Assembly (NCBI GenBank): GCA_020205615.1
Contig: CM035170.1
Location: forward strand, 64,350,596 to 64,414,595
DNA length: 64,000 nt
Direction of reading: 5' to 3'
From: Panax quinquefolius
Taxonomy: Eukaryota > Streptophyta > Magnoliopsida > Apiales > Araliaceae
The translations under genes and the position numbers were made by a program. Within the stretch, counting starts at the first letter, position 1. The number at the start of each line of letters is the position of its first letter. This document shows positions 46,457 through 58,410 of the stretch, piece after piece. Under the pieces are notes generated by a model. The model searched no databases. It was not told the DNA's origin and was given only the letters and a program-made list of their open reading frames with translations.

Positions 46457-47125
46457 AAGACCCCAACTTTCATAAATAAAGATTAAATTTTTTTCTTGAT
46501 ATATATTTTGAATATTATGGTGTGGATTTAATATAATGTTATAGTTGTGGGTAATATTTATAAATTTTTCAAAGTATGCAAGTTGTCATAAAATATTCTA
46601 TTGGTCGGGAAATATTCATTTTAGCAGGGAATATTCGTACGGCGGCACAATCATTGGTGGACCCCACAACAGAATTATTTTCAAAATGAGAAAACGACAG
46701 AAATATCTTTTTATAAAAATAACGATGAAATTTTACCGTTAAACTATTGAAATACCCGGTGGTAAAAGTACGAGTAATACGCGTGGTTGCATAGTAACAC
46801 ACGGTATTGTTTATTGATGCATACATGAGAAGTCGCTCAGTTTTTATTCAATTATTTCTACAGTAATTATTGCATAGTATCTCATGTTATTTGATTCAAT
46901 TATTGTCAATATTTTTATATATTATTAAATCAATAATTGAGAAGACAAAGTTATTCATATTATTATTTGCAATATTGATGATGTCTAGAAAGTTCAGTCG
47001 AGGAGAGGTTTGGTCATCTAATTATGCGCCAATAGGGAGAAATCCTTATCAGAAAGCCCCATCTTTCCTAGGAACGATCTGGTTGTTAAATATTGCAAAT
47101 TATAATAATGATGATAAATGTTGTT
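46455..47125 (+). repeat. 3' LTR of element B, first part of U3
   Basis: AAGACCCCAACTTT to AAATGTTGTTA, with the U3 hairpin at 47029-47052. Interrupted at about 47125 by the truncated end of antisense element D; the LTR resumes at 56157. Some 270 bp including the (TA)n tract are missing between the two parts. Confidence 0.85.
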
Positions 47126-48876
47126 ATCCATGGATATTCATTAGTATCACGACCACGAATTATCCATGCACTACGGGCCAAGAATATTCGTGTATTCATC
47201 AATTGTCATGATCATGCCAACAACTGTCCATCAATGCACTACGGGCCAATAAGGACTTTTACCGCATCATTTGTAACATTACAGTCATGATTATACCGAA
47301 TAATCCCTGGTAATAATCATACCAAGTCCATCTTATGCACTACAGGCCACAAATGACTTTCAACATAATATAAAGCTGAGGATGATTACAACGATATAAG
47401 AATTCAATAAAATAAGTTCAAGGATAAATTTTTAAAGATTTATAATTTAATTTATCCAGAAATCAGTAACGTCCAAATTGTCAACATGATATTGCTTTGT
47501 GGAGTAAAATTTCAGAATAAAATTATACCAAAAATAATTTGGACCGAAAACGAATCAATTTTTATCATGAATAGTACCCCAGGTGAATAGTACTCGGGTG
47601 AATAGTACCCCGTGAATAGTACTTCGGCATGAAGAAGTTAAAATTTATCAAGAATGCTAAGAATAATATTTTCATGAAAAGATACTGGATGAAGCGCAAA
47701 TATCAAGGATATTCTACTAATTTCATGGAGTATAGAAGCCAAAACTTTAACAAAACAAGTATAGAATTCAAAATCTGAAACGAAATAATAATACTTATAT
47801 ACTATAGAGTATGGAAGAAAATATTATTTCAAGCGAATATTGAACAAAAATAACATCCCTTACCTTGAAAAGAAGAGTCTTCTAACTCGTATAGCGGGGA
47901 TATTCTTGAAAATCTCACGAGATGCACTCCCGTGATCCCCATCTTCAATCATATATATATATATATATATATATATACTTCCATTACCTTATATATATAA
48001 TAACAATATAACTCCCGTGACCCTAAATCTTCTCCTCCCACTTTTCTTTCAACACACGTGGACCCCACATGTGGCCCCATCTTTATTATATTAAATAATT
48101 TTCTATCGATTATTTTGAATAATGAGTAAATGGGGGTCCATAAAATAAGAAAAATTACATCAAATACTTCATAAAAATCTCCTCAATATTTTTAACAACA
48201 TTTATCATCTTTATTATAATTCACAATATTTAACAACCAGGTAGTTCCCAGGAAAGAGAGGGCTTTCCAATAAAGATTTCTCCTTATTGGCGTGCAATTA
48301 GGTGACCAAACCTCTCCTTGATAGAACTTCTAGACATCGTCAATATTACAAATAATAATATTAATAACCTTGTCATCTCAATTATTGATTTAATAATATA
48401 AAATATTATGCAAATGATATTGTGACAATAATTGAATGAATAATATAAGAGATATGATGCAGTAATTACTGTAGCAATAATTAAGTATAACTGAGTGACT
48501 TCTTACGTAAGCATCAATAATCAATACCATGTGCTACTATGCAACCACGCGTATTATTGTACTTTTAACATCAGTTATTTTAACAGTTAACGGTAAAACT
48601 TCCGTCGTTATTTTCATAAAACAGATATTTCTGTCGTTTTCCCATTCTGACAATAATTACGTTGTGGGGTCCACCAATGATTGTGACGTCGTAAGAATAT
48701 TCCCTGTTAAAACTAATATACCCCAACCAATCAAATATTATATAACAACTTGCTTACTTTGCAAAATTTATAAATATTATCCACAACTATAACATTATAA
48801 CAAATTCAAACCTTAATATTCAAAAATGATATTTATAGAAAAATTCATCTTTATTCATAAAAGTTGGGGTCTTACA
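47126..48876 (-). repeat. 3' LTR of element D, truncated at U5
   Basis: Plus-strand end GGGGTCTTACA at 48876. U3 hairpin 48267-48290, (TA)n 47950-47976, donor AAG|GTAAGGG at 47863, ACTATTCAC repeats 47570-47625. Compared with the 5' LTR it lacks about 210 bp holding the TATA box and start site, and has no acceptor because U5 is lost. Confidence 0.88.
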
Positions 48877-48889
48877 ACATCCCCTTCTT
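48877..48889 (-). other. Polypurine tract of element D
   Basis: Minus strand AAGAAGGGGATGT directly before the LTR start TGTAAGACC. Confidence 0.8.
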
Positions 48890-50330
48890 ATGAAATTTTG
48901 CCGTCGAAATTAGGGTACATACCTGGTATGACGAATAGGTGAGGATACCTTGATTTCATTTCAGATTCTAACCCCCAGGTCATTTCCTCAACATCGTGGT
49001 TTCTCCACAAAACTTTGACTTGAGGTATAACCTTGGAGCGTAGAATATGTTCCTTCTTATACAAGATTTTAACAGAAACCTCTTCATACGTTAAATCTTC
49101 TGCTATTTCGTCCGGTTCTAACTCAATAATGTGGTTCGGGTCTTCCACATATTTACGTAACATGGATATGTGTAAAACGTTATGAACACGAGACATACTT
49201 GGAAGTAAAGCGAGTCTATAGGCTACAGTTCCTACTCGGTCAAGGATTTTAAATGGGCCAATGAATCGAGGATTGAGCTTTCCTCTCTTCTAAATCTCGT
49301 AACTCCCTTCCATGGAGTAACACGTAACAACACATGATCTCCAATATCGAATTCCACGTTCTTTCGATGAAGATTAGCATAACTCTTTTGTCGATCTTGT
49401 GAGATTTTTATACGTTGTCGGATCATTTAAATCTTTTCCATAGTCATACGTACCAATTTCGGTTCCAACAATGTTGCTTCACCCACCTCGTCCCAGTATA
49501 CTGGAGAACGACACTTTCTTCTATACAACGCCTCAAATGGAGCTATGCCAATATTTGTTTGATAACCGTTGTTGTAGGAAAACTCCACCAATGGTAAGAA
49601 CTTGTCCCAACTTTCCTTGAAGTCAAGGACACAGAGTCTTAATAAATCTTCAAGAGTTTGAATAGTCCTTTCTAACTACCCGTCTGTTTGAGGATGATAA
49701 GCCGAACTAAATCGTAAATTCGTGCCCATAGCTTTTTTTAAACTAACCCAAAATCTTGAAGTGAATCTTGGGTCTCGATCAGAAACTATGGATACTGGTA
49801 TACCATGCAATCTTACAATCTCGTTTATGTACATACGAGCAAGACGTTCAAGTGTATAAGTTTCATGTATAGGTAAGAAATAAGCAGACTTGGTTAATCT
49901 ATCAACAATGACCCAAATCGCATCTATGCCTTGAGAAACCTTTGGAAGACCAGTAACGAAATCCATGGTAATGTGCTCCCACTTCCATTCTGGAATTTCA
50001 ATTGGGTGCAATGGACTTTTTTGCACTTTATGCTCCGCCTTGACTCGTTGACAAGTTAAACACCTTGAGATAAACTCTGTTATCTCTCTCTTCATATTAC
50101 TCCACTAAAATGTATATCGAAGATCACGATACATTTTGGTAATCCCAGGATGGATTGCAAACGGTGTGTTGTGCGCCTCCATCATGACTTTATACTTTAA
50201 ATCAGGGTCGTTAGGAACACAAAGTCTGGATTTGACTCTAAGTATTCCTTCTTCATCGATTCTTACTTCCGGGATAGTACATTCTTGTACTTTCTTCCTC
50301 GTACGCATCAACTCCATGTCTGTAGCTTGA
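48888..50330 (-). pseudogene. Integrase and chromodomain-like tail (element D)
   Basis: The zinc-binding part starts in the frame that begins upstream ([18 protein letters not shown]) and continues in 50095-49676 with [14 protein letters not shown]. Core Asp in MDFVTGLPKV and [15 protein letters not shown] then falls just before the catalytic Glu (LERTIQTLE). 49426-49232 carries DRQKSYANLHRKNVEFDIGD. 49196-48888 is a clean tail: [47 protein letters not shown]. This tail is the chromovirus-type C-terminal domain thought to steer insertion into particular chromatin. Confidence 0.92.
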
Positions 50331-51037
50331 TTAGCTTTAACTTTATCGATTAAAGTCAGTTCTACTCGTATATTTGCCATCATCACATGGGTCCCTGGAG
50401 TCTTTAACTCTATCTCCATCCTTTGCAAGTCATACAAAATGGGCCTTTGCATTGACAATATTACACTCGTACCCGCATATGATCTTCTACTCAATGCATC
50501 AGCTACTACGTTCGCTTTTCCAGGATGGTATTGGATGGTATGATCATAATCTTTCAACAGTTCAAGCCAACGTCGTTGCCGCATGTTGAGTTCCTTTTGG
50601 GTGAAGAAATATTTGAGGCTTTTATGATCCGTATAGGTCTCCCCTTTCTCCCCATACAAGTAATGCCTCAAAATTTTAAGTGCGAAGACAACAGCTGCCA
50701 ACTCTAGATCATGAGTGGGATAATTCCTCTCATATTCTTTGAGTTGTCGAGAAGCATAGGCTATCACTTTCTCATGTTGCATGAGAACACTTCCTAACCC
50801 TTTTCCTGAAGCATCACTGTAGATGACAAATCCCTCCAAACCAGATGGTATTGTCAGAACAGGTGCTGAAATGAGTCTCCTCTTGAGTTCTTGAAAACTC
50901 TTCTCACATTCCTCGTTCCAACCAAATTTTGTATCTTTCCGAGTCAGCTGAGTTAATGGAGTAGAGATTCGAGAAAACCCTTCTACGAATCTCTGATAAT
51001 AACCAGCTAAGCCGAGAAAGCTACGTACTTCGGTCAC
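50105..51037 (-). pseudogene. RNase H frame running into integrase N-terminus (element D)
   Basis: The longest open frame in the window (310 codons). RT connection [20 protein letters not shown], RNase H with [59 protein letters not shown] and [16 protein letters not shown], then the integrase N-terminal segment [20 protein letters not shown]. RNase H acidic residues are present. It shows what the same region looked like in A, B and C. Confidence 0.93.
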
Positions 51038-51693
51038 TGATTTAGGTTGCTCCCAACTTTGTATTGCTTCAATCTTTGCGGTGGTGCGGATATTCCATGA
51101 CTTGATACTACGTGCCCAAGGAATGCTACTTCCTCAAGCCAAAACTCGCATTTCTTCAACTTGGCATAAAGCTTATTTTCACGAAGCTTTTGAAGTATCA
51201 GCGTCAAGTGTTGTTCATGATCTTCACGGCTTTTGGAGTAAATGAGGATGTCATCAATAAAGACGACCACAAAGTGATCCAAATATTCCTTGAATACTCA
51301 GTTCATCATATCCATGAAGGCAGCAGGAGCATTAGTCATTCCAAAGGACATGACTAGGAATTCATAATGCCCGTACCGAGTTCTGAAAGTCGTCTTTGGA
51401 ATGTCATCAATTTTAATTTTTAACCGATGATATCCAGAACGAATATCAATCTTTGAAAAGAATTTGGCGCCTTTCAACTGGTCAAACAGGTCATCAATAC
51501 GTGGCAATGGGTACCTATTTTTGATGGTAACATGATTCAACTCCCGATAATCAATACAAAGTCGCATACTTCCATCTTTCTTTTTCACGAATAAAACAAG
51601 TGCACCCCAAGGAGACGTACTAGGACGAATAAAACTGATGTCTAATAATTCATGTAGTTGGGTCTTTAACTCCTGAAGTTCAATAGGAGCCAT
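51034..51693 (-). pseudogene. Reverse transcriptase (element D)
   Basis: 51693-51298 gives [58 protein letters not shown] and [20 protein letters not shown]. One stop (TGA at 51298) separates it from 51282-51034, with the catalytic [20 protein letters not shown] and [15 protein letters not shown] copies the element RNA into DNA in the cytoplasmic particle. Only one stop and one shift break it. Confidence 0.93.
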
Positions 51694-52500
51694 TCGATAT
51701 GGGTATTTAGAAATTGGTTTTGTACCGAGTTCAAGGTTGATACAAAATTCAACCTCACGCTATGGGGGTAGGCTAGGAAGTTCTTCAAGGAATACGTTAG
51801 GAAATTTATTAACAATAGAAATATCATTCAAATCTGACGTATTTTTGTTTAAATCCGTGACATGAGCTAAGAAAGCTTGACATCCATTTTTCAATAAACG
51901 AATAGCTTTATGGCTTGAGATGACAGTGATTGATTTTAATGGTTTGGTTGCTTGAATTCGCATAATAGGTTGGTTAGGAATATGAAAGCTAACAACTTTA
52001 CAAAAATAATCAATTTTTGCATGATGAGTAGTTAACCAATCAATCCCTAGAATTACATCAAACGCTAGTATTTTTAAGGAAATAAGATCGACAGGTAATG
52101 TGCGAGTACCGATTTGAACCAAACAGGGCTTATAAACAGTGGATGTAATGAAGGTTTCTCCCAACGGAGTTTCAAAAGATAAATCAAAGTCTAATTTCTC
52201 TGGAGTTAAATTTAAACGTTGAGCGCAAATAAGAGAAACAAAAGAATGGGTAGAACTGGTATCAAATAAGGTATATACTTCGCTAGAGTTGATGATTAGC
52301 TTACCCGTGATGACCTCGTTCGGGTTCCTTGCTTTCTGGGAGGTCACAACAAACGCTCTCCCTTGAACTATTGGTTTTGACTTCTCTGTGACGACATTTG
52401 GTGTCACCGTTCCACCTGGACTTGGCTTCCCTACACAGCAAAATCTAGCTAGGTGACCTTCTCTTCCACAATTGTAACACATTTTGGACTGTTGCGCACA
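51694..52500 (-). pseudogene. Zinc knuckle and protease (element D)
   Basis: A 240-codon frame (52482-51760) with knuckle CYNCGREGHLARFC, then KLIINSSEVYTLFDTSSTHS. The catalytic triad reads Asp-Thr-Ser, as in A and B, instead of Asp-Thr-Gly as in C. Downstream ILGIDWLTTHHAKIDYF and the linker NKFPNVFLEELPSLPP lead to RT. The first knuckle just upstream reads CFKYGGEGHISPNC, with one cysteine lost. Confidence 0.92.
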
Positions 52501-53431
52501 GTTTGGACTGATGTGTCCCTCTCCTCCGTATTTGAAGCATATGATAGGTGGTCGCTCTCCTTCCTTAACAATGGGTGTTGGTGCTGGCGTCTTTCCATCA
52601 TTGTTGAATCTCCTCTTCTCAAAATGTCCACTTTTATTGTCTTGGCCATGATTACCACCGAAGTGGTTACCATTTCTGGCATATTGATTCCCTCCACGTT
52701 TGTTGTCACCACTTTGATGACTGCTACCACTGGTATTATCACTTTACCGGCCACTTTCTCTTTGTTGGGTTGACTCGTTCTCACGCTCTAATAACTGAGC
52801 CCTATTTACAACATCTGAATACAAAGTGGGATGCAAACCGGGACAACTAGATAAACTTGGCTTCGTACACCGACACGGTCATATTATTTTGCTTCAGCTT
52901 GATGAACTCTACCTCTTTCATATGACGAATACTTTTGGAAAAGTACTTGTCGTTGAAAAGTTCTTGGAACTTCTCCCAATACATCTTCAGTGCGGCATGT
53001 TGAGTTCGATTTATCGATTCCCACCAGTAATATGCCTCTCCTCGCAACATAAAGGTGGCAAAGGGAATCTTTTGCTCCTCGGAGCATCCCAAGATATCAA
53101 ATATCTTGGTGATCTTCTTTATCCATGTCTCCAACTTAAGTGGTTTTGGCTCTCCAATAAGCTCCAGTGGTCCCAGCTCCTTGAACTGCTTAGCGGTGAC
53201 CGTCCGAGAGTTGCAAGTGTTTCCACCTATATTTTGGACATGAGTCTCTCTCGCCTGATGTTGCATGAATTGCAGAAAGCCCCTAAACATTCTGTCGTTC
53301 ATCATTTGGTCGGTGTTATTGTTTGCATGAGGATTATTGCCTTCCTGATGTACATTATCCTGAGTATTGATCTGTGGTGACTCAACGGTCTCCTGTGCTC
53401 CATTGCTATTCTCAACATTCTTGGATGTCAT
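52501..53431 (-). pseudogene. gag (element D)
   Basis: ATG at 53431 (MTSKNVENSNG), chosen by match to A and B; the open frame to 52847 covers most of Gag, including TWIKKITKIFDILGCSEEQK, MLRGEAYYWWESINRTQ and WEKFQELFNDKYFSKSIRHM. It stops at AKFI. About 100 bp around VDNEERMT...LISHKLCL are deleted near 52830. Then VNRAQLLERENESTQQRES and a basic, Asn/Gly-rich stretch lead to the knuckles in another frame. Confidence 0.9.
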
Positions 53432-53598
53432 TTTCAAATACTGCCACAAAACAAGGGTTAATTGATATACAACATATTATCCCTATATTTTGACCTACCA
53501 ATTAAATACCAAATAAACTTAGGTAGGTCATACTAGCGAAGGAATTCCCCTTCTCTCCCCTCCTAGTTCTTGTCTCACATCTCAACCAGGGATCATAT

Positions 53599-53617
53599 CC
53601 CTAAGCTTTGATACCAA
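53599..53617 (-). other. Primer-binding site, initiator-Met tRNA type (element D)
   Basis: Minus strand TTGGTATCAAAGCTTAGGG, one base inside the LTR end CACA. Confidence 0.85.
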
Positions 53618-53897
53618 ATGTGATGCCCCCAAAATAGGTATACATCACCTATTTTGAGGCGCCAAATACATGGTACAAAATTCAAATACAACCTAATAAT
53701 ACAATTGTCGTGTAAAATACGACAAAACATAAACTGGGAGTTTTAATACGAATATTGTCTTCTATACATTATTCAACTCAAATGGAATCCTCAATACATT
53801 TATTATCACACTATTTCATAGAATAATGAGGACTACTAATGCTATCATCTGGACCGTCACTCCGTTCCCCGACTAGTCCCGGCTACGTTCTCATTTC

Positions 53898-54916
53898 CTG
53901 AAGAGAACAATGAAAGCAAAAGGGTGAGCTCAACTAGCCCAGTAAGAAATATTATGACTAAGATAATGCAGAATAAATTATCGTTAGCCTTAAACAGTGT
54001 TAAACTGATAAAATACAATAGACATCAAGTTTAACTGCAGTAGAACAAGTAATCCATTAGAAGAGTCAAGTAGAGCATGATATCTACTATCTTCTATGAT
54101 TTAAAAGGTTTTTCATCACTTTTAGCGTTGAGACTCAACTTAATAAATAATCCACATCATCGAATCACCCTTGCACTACGGCTAATGATATTCATTAGTA
54201 TCATGACCACGAATTATCAATGCACTACGGGCCAAGAATATTCGTGTATTCATCAATGGTCATTATCATGACAACAACTGTCCATCAATGCACTACGGAC
54301 CAATGAGGAATTTTACCACATCATTTGTAACATTACGGTCATGATTATATCGAATAATCCCTGGTCATAATCATACCAAGTCCATCTTATGCACTACAGG
54401 CCACATATGACTTTTAACATAATATAAACATGAGGATGATGACAATGATATAAGAATTCAATAAAACAAGTCCAAGGATAAATTTTTAAAAATTTATAAT
54501 GTAATTTATCCATAAATCAATAATGTCCAAATTGTCAACATGATACTGCTGTGGAGTAAAATTCCAGAATAAAATTGTACCAAAAAATAATTTGGACCGA
54601 AAACGAATCAATTTTTATCATAAATAGTACCCCGAGTGAATAGTACTCGAGTGAATAGTACCTCGTGAATAGTACTTCGGCATGAAGAAGTTAAAACTTA
54701 TCAAGAATGCTCAGAATAATATTTCCATGAAAAGATATTGGATGAAGCACAAATATCAAGGATATTCTACTAATTTCATGGAGTATAGAAGCCAAAACTT
54801 TAACAAAACGAGTATAGAATTCGAAATCTGAAACGAAATAATATTCCTTACATACTATAAAGTATGGAAGAAAATATTATTTCAAGCGAATATTGAACAA
54901 AAATAACATCCCTTAC
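53898..54916 (-). other. Intron-like unit inside LTR D
   Basis: Donor AAG|GTAAGGG at 54916 and acceptor TCTCTTCAG|GAAATGAG at 53898 on the minus strand, matching the other LTRs. Confidence 0.5.
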
Positions 54917-55080
54917 CTTGAAAAGAAGAGTATTCTAAATGGTATAGCAGGGATATTCTTGAAGAAAACTTTCACTATTTTCAACACTCAAAGCTTTCTA
55001 AAACTCGAAAGAAATACGCTCAATATTATAGAAGAAGAATTCTCTGATTCTGGTGTGATTTTCAATTCTAACTAAGCATC

Positions 55081-55089
55081 CTATTTATA
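55081..55089 (-). promoter_or_regulatory. TATA box of LTR D
   Basis: CTATAAATAGGATGC on the minus strand followed by TTAGTTAGAATTGAAAATCA, as in the B LTRs. This LTR is otherwise complete, so it is the best candidate for an active promoter in the window. Confidence 0.6.
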
Positions 55090-55224
55090 GGAGAATGGAA
55101 AGGATACTATGCAATAAAATATTCTAATAAAATGAAAATTTTAAATAAAATATATATATATATATGTATAATCTGTGAGAAAAACTCACATGGATGCACT
55201 CCCATGATCCCCATCTTTAATCAT

Positions 55225-55225
<1 letters not shown>

Positions 55226-55292
<67 letters not shown>
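55226..55292. repeat. (TA)n microsatellite in U3 of LTR D
   Basis: About 33 uninterrupted TA units. The equivalent site in both B LTRs is where the antisense elements A and D are joined. Confidence 0.97.
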
Positions 55293-55293
<1 letters not shown>

Positions 55294-56156
55294 TCCCGTG
55301 ACCCTAAATCTTCTCCTCCCATTTTTCTTTCAACACACGTGGACCCCACATGTGGCCCCACCTTAATTATATTAAATAATTTTCTACCGATTATTTTGAA
55401 AAATGGTTAAATGGGGATCCATAAAATAAGCAAAATTACATCAAATATTTCATTAAAATCTCCTTAATATTTTTAACAACATTTATCATCTTTATTATAA
55501 TTTGCAATATTTAACAATCAGGTCGTTCCTAGGAAAGAGGGGACTTTCCAATAAGGATTTCTCCCTATTGGCCCGCAATTAGGTGACCAAACCTCTTCTT
55601 GACAGAACTTCTAGACATCGTCAATATTGCAAATAATAATATTAATAACCTTGTAATCTCAATTATTGATTTAATAATATAAAATATTATGCAGATGATA
55701 CTGTGACAATAATTGAATCAATAATATGAGAGATATGATGCAACAATTACTGTAGCAATAATTGAGTATAACTGAGTGACTTCTTACGTAAGCATCAATA
55801 ATCAATATCGTGTGCTACTATGCAACCACACGTATTACTGTACTTTTAACACCGGTTATTTCAACAATTAACGGTAAAACTTCCGCCGTTATTTTCATAA
55901 AAAGATATTTCTGTCGTTTTCCCATTCCGACAATAATTACGTTGTGGGGTTCACCAATGATTGTGCCGTCGTACAAATATTCCCTGTTAAAATGAATATT
56001 CCCCAACCAATCAAATATTATATAACAACTTGCTTACTTTGCAAAATTTATAAATATTACCTAGAACTATAACATTATAACAAATTCAAACCTTAATATT
56101 CAAAAATGATATTTATAGAAAAATTCATCTTTATTCATAAAAGTTGGGGTCTTACA

Positions 56157-57867
56157 ATTATATAAGTTTTGTTTTATTAGATTATAAATAGAATATATTA
56201 TATTTTATTTAAAGGTTTCGTTTTATTAGAATATTTTATTGCATAGTGATGCATAGTAAATCATATTAGAATATTCGTTTTCGTCGAACGAATTTTCCCG
56301 TGAAATCGTTATGTGCGTCTGTGATTAAAATTTTTAAATTGTATCATTTCCATTCTCCTATAAATAGGATTCTTAGTTAGAATTGAAAATCATACCAGAA
56401 TCAGAGGATTCTTCTTCTATAATCTTGAGCGTATTTCTTTAGAGTTTAAGGAAGTTTTGAACGTAGTAAATAGTTCAAGTTTTCTTCAAGAATATCTCCG
56501 CCCTACCAGTCAGATACTCTTCTTTTTAAGGTAAGGGATATTATTTTTGTTCAATATTCGTAAGAAATAATATTTTCTTCCATACTCTATAGTATGTAAG
56601 TAATATTATTTCGTTTTTAATTCTGAATTCTATACTCATTTTGTTAAGTTTTGGCTTCTATACTCCATGAAATTAGTAGAATATCCTTGATATTTGTGCT
56701 TCATCTAGTATCTTTTCATGGAAATATTATTTTGAACATTCTTGATAAGTTTTAACTTTTACATGTCAAGTACTATTCACGGGGTACTATTCCCGAAGTA
56801 TTATTCACGGTGTACTATTCACTCGGTTACTATTCACCCGGGGTACTATTGATGACAAAAATTGATTTCTTTTCGGTCCAAATCATTTTTGATACAATAT
56901 TATTCTTGAATTTTACTCCACAAAGCAGTATCATGTTGACAATTAGGACATTATTGAATTTTGGATAAATTAAATTATAAATCATTCAAAATTTATCCTT
57001 TGCTTTCTTTTAATTGAATTCTTATATCATTGTCATCATCCTCATGCTTATATTGTGATGAAAGTAATCGTTGGCTTACGTGCATAGATGGACTGTTGAT
57101 TGGTATGATTATGACCATGGATTATTCGGTATAATCATGACTGTAATGTTACAAATGATGTGGTAAAAGTCATCATTAGCCCGTAATGCATTGATGGATA
57201 GTTGTTGGCATGATCATGACCATTGATGAAAACACGAATATCTGTGGCCCGTAGTGCATGGATAATTCATTGTCGTGATACTAATGAATATCTTTGGTCG
57301 TAGTGCAAGGATGATTCGATGATGTGGATTATTTATTAAGCTGAGTCTCAGCGATAAAATTGATGATAAACTTTTAAAATCATAGAAGATAGTAGATTTC
57401 ATGCTCTACTTGACTCTTCTAATGGATTGCTTGTTCCGCTGCAGTTAAACTTGATGTTTATTATATTTTATCAATTTAACACTATTGAAGGCTAACGATA
57501 ATTTATTCTACATTATCTTAGTCATAATATTTATTCGAGCTAGTTGAGCTCACCCTTTGCTTTTTATTATTCTCTTTAGGAAATGAGAATATAGTTGGGA
57601 CTAGCTCTGGGAAGCGGAGTGATGGTCCGAGATGTTTGCATTAGTAGTCCTCACTATTCGTGAAATAGTGTGATAATAATTGTAATAAGGACTTATTTTG
57701 AGTTTGAATACTATCTAGAGAAGACAATATTTGTATTAAAACTCACGACTTATATTTTTTATCGTATTCTACGACGCTTAATGTTGTATAAATTTAGTTT
57801 GTATTTGAAGTTTGTACCATGTATTTGGCGACTCGAGAATGGGTGATGTATACCTATTTTGGGCGCG
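56157..57867 (+). repeat. 3' LTR of element B, remainder (late U3, R, U5)
   Basis: Starts ATTATATAAGTTTTG, directly after the end of LTR D, the same start as the 5' LTR remainder at 6711. TATA 56359-56366, intron-like unit 56531-57579 (donor AAG|GTAAGGG, acceptor TCTCTTTAG|GAAATGAG, 1049 bp), five ACTATTCAC-type repeats (56765-56850). The end has decayed: TATTTTGGG is followed by CGCGCGGTCATCAG where GGCGTCACA is expected, so the border is approximate. Confidence 0.85.
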
Positions 57868-58003
57868 CGGTCATCAGTATAGTTGTCACTCGGGATTTGA
57901 GCTATGGTTCTTGTGGGACACCTTGATACGCACTGTGGATTGAAATGTGTTGAGATGACGTGAATGTGGCATTGAGGTGACAAAATGATGATTTTGCCCC
58001 CAC
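57868..58003. other. Short unassigned flank right of element B
   Basis: No recognisable coding or repeat content. It may be the original target DNA of element B, but B's left target duplication is not available for comparison. Confidence 0.4.
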
Positions 58004-58410
58004 CGAGGTTATCTTCGACTTTTACGTAGATGTAGCAGTCGTTGCTCAGGGTTATCTATGAGATTGGGCTGCTGTGTATGTTGAATGTCCTTGGGGTTAT
58101 CTCCAAGGTATGTTTGACCTCCCTGAGTTATCTCCGGGGTTGGAACTGAGTGTCCCGGGGTTGTCTCCGAGGTTGAAACTAACTTTTTTGGGGTTATCTG
58201 GAATTACAACTCCATCCCCTGGGGTTATCTCCGAGGTTGGAACCGAAAGTGCCCTGTGGTTATCTTCGGGATTGCAACTGAGTGTCTCGGGGTTATCTCT
58301 GAGATTGAGAATTGGACTTCCTGGGGTTGTCTCCGGGGTTGAAACTGTACCTCCCGGGGTTGTCTCCGGGGTTGAAACTATCTTGACTTCCAGGATTATC
58401 TCTGCAGGGT
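58004..58410 (-). repeat. 33-bp minisatellite coding an 11-residue repeat
   Basis: About twelve copies of GGGGTTATCTCCGAGGTTG-like units, spacing mostly 33-35 bp. On the minus strand the frame stays open through 58525-58097 and gives 11-residue units such as STPETTPGGTV, STPETTPGSPI, LNLRDNPETLS and FNLGDNPGTLS. It joins the gag-protease fragment to its right. The plus strand is also open (58074-58451), which follows from the 33-bp period. Confidence 0.8.

Larger units (their letters stand above)
35210..47125 (+). repeat. Tandem triplication of LTR2 end, integrase and U3 (period about 3.37 kb)
   Basis: Unit 1 35210-38565, unit 2 38566-43833 (about 3.38 kb without the 1.89-kb insertion), unit 3 43834-47125 (cut by element D). 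Each unit has the LTR2 3' half, the junction GTCACACC(TAACGACC)CTGATTTG, an integrase fragment with the same missing zinc region and the same TGA after RFTS, the deletion joint TACCCTAAGACCCC, and the LTR1 U3. Shared defects prove copying of one segment, not separate insertions. Unit-to-unit joints read CCTTATCATATTG. Confidence 0.88.
47126..56156 (-). mobile_element. Element D: most complete Tekay-like chromovirus, inserted in 3' LTR of B
   Basis: Minus strand: 5' LTR 53619-56156, PBS 53599-53617, gag 53431-52500, protease, RT, RNase H, integrase, chromodomain-like tail, PPT 48877-48889, 3' LTR 47126-48876. The 3' LTR lacks about 550 bp of its U5 end (left junction is a deletion), so no target duplication can be read. 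All Pol domains are present in order, with about ten frame breaks. LTRs are of subtype LTR1b. Confidence 0.92.
53619..56156 (-). repeat. 5' LTR of element D (family LTR1b)
   Basis: 2538 bp, TGTGATGCCCCC to GGGGTCTTACA on the plus strand. TATA box 55081-55089, intron-like unit 54916-53898 (1019 bp), ACTATTCAC repeats 54620-54680, (TA)n 55226-55292, U3 hairpin 55548-55571, GCACTACGG repeats 54170-54410. Lacks the palindromic minisatellite of LTR1a. Confidence 0.92.
6711..57867 (+). mobile_element. Element B: plus-strand Tekay-like chromovirus, broken by nested insertions
   Basis: The framework element. Parts in order: 5' LTR remainder 6711-8367, PBS, gag-protease 8554-10020, [Athila 10021-31465], linker-RT-RNase H 31471-33302, [solo LTR2 33303-36694], integrase-chromodomain 36695-37846. 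The integrase and U3 are then repeated in tandem. The 3' LTR is 46455-47125, [element D 47126-56156], 56157-57867. Interrupted protein frames resume exactly across the Athila and LTR2 insertions with 5-bp target duplications. The two LTR remainders share a block after the (TA)n site that LTR D lacks, which supports one element. The outer left end is lost to element A, so B's own target duplication cannot be checked. Confidence 0.8.

Noticed and set aside
52449..52784. 111-codon minus-strand ORF over the zinc-knuckle region
   Set aside because: It is a shifted frame; the true frame gives Gag C-terminus and zinc-knuckle motifs.
55132..55410. 92-codon ORF with an Ile-Tyr repeat
   Set aside because: It is only the translation of the (TA)n microsatellite in U3 of LTR D.
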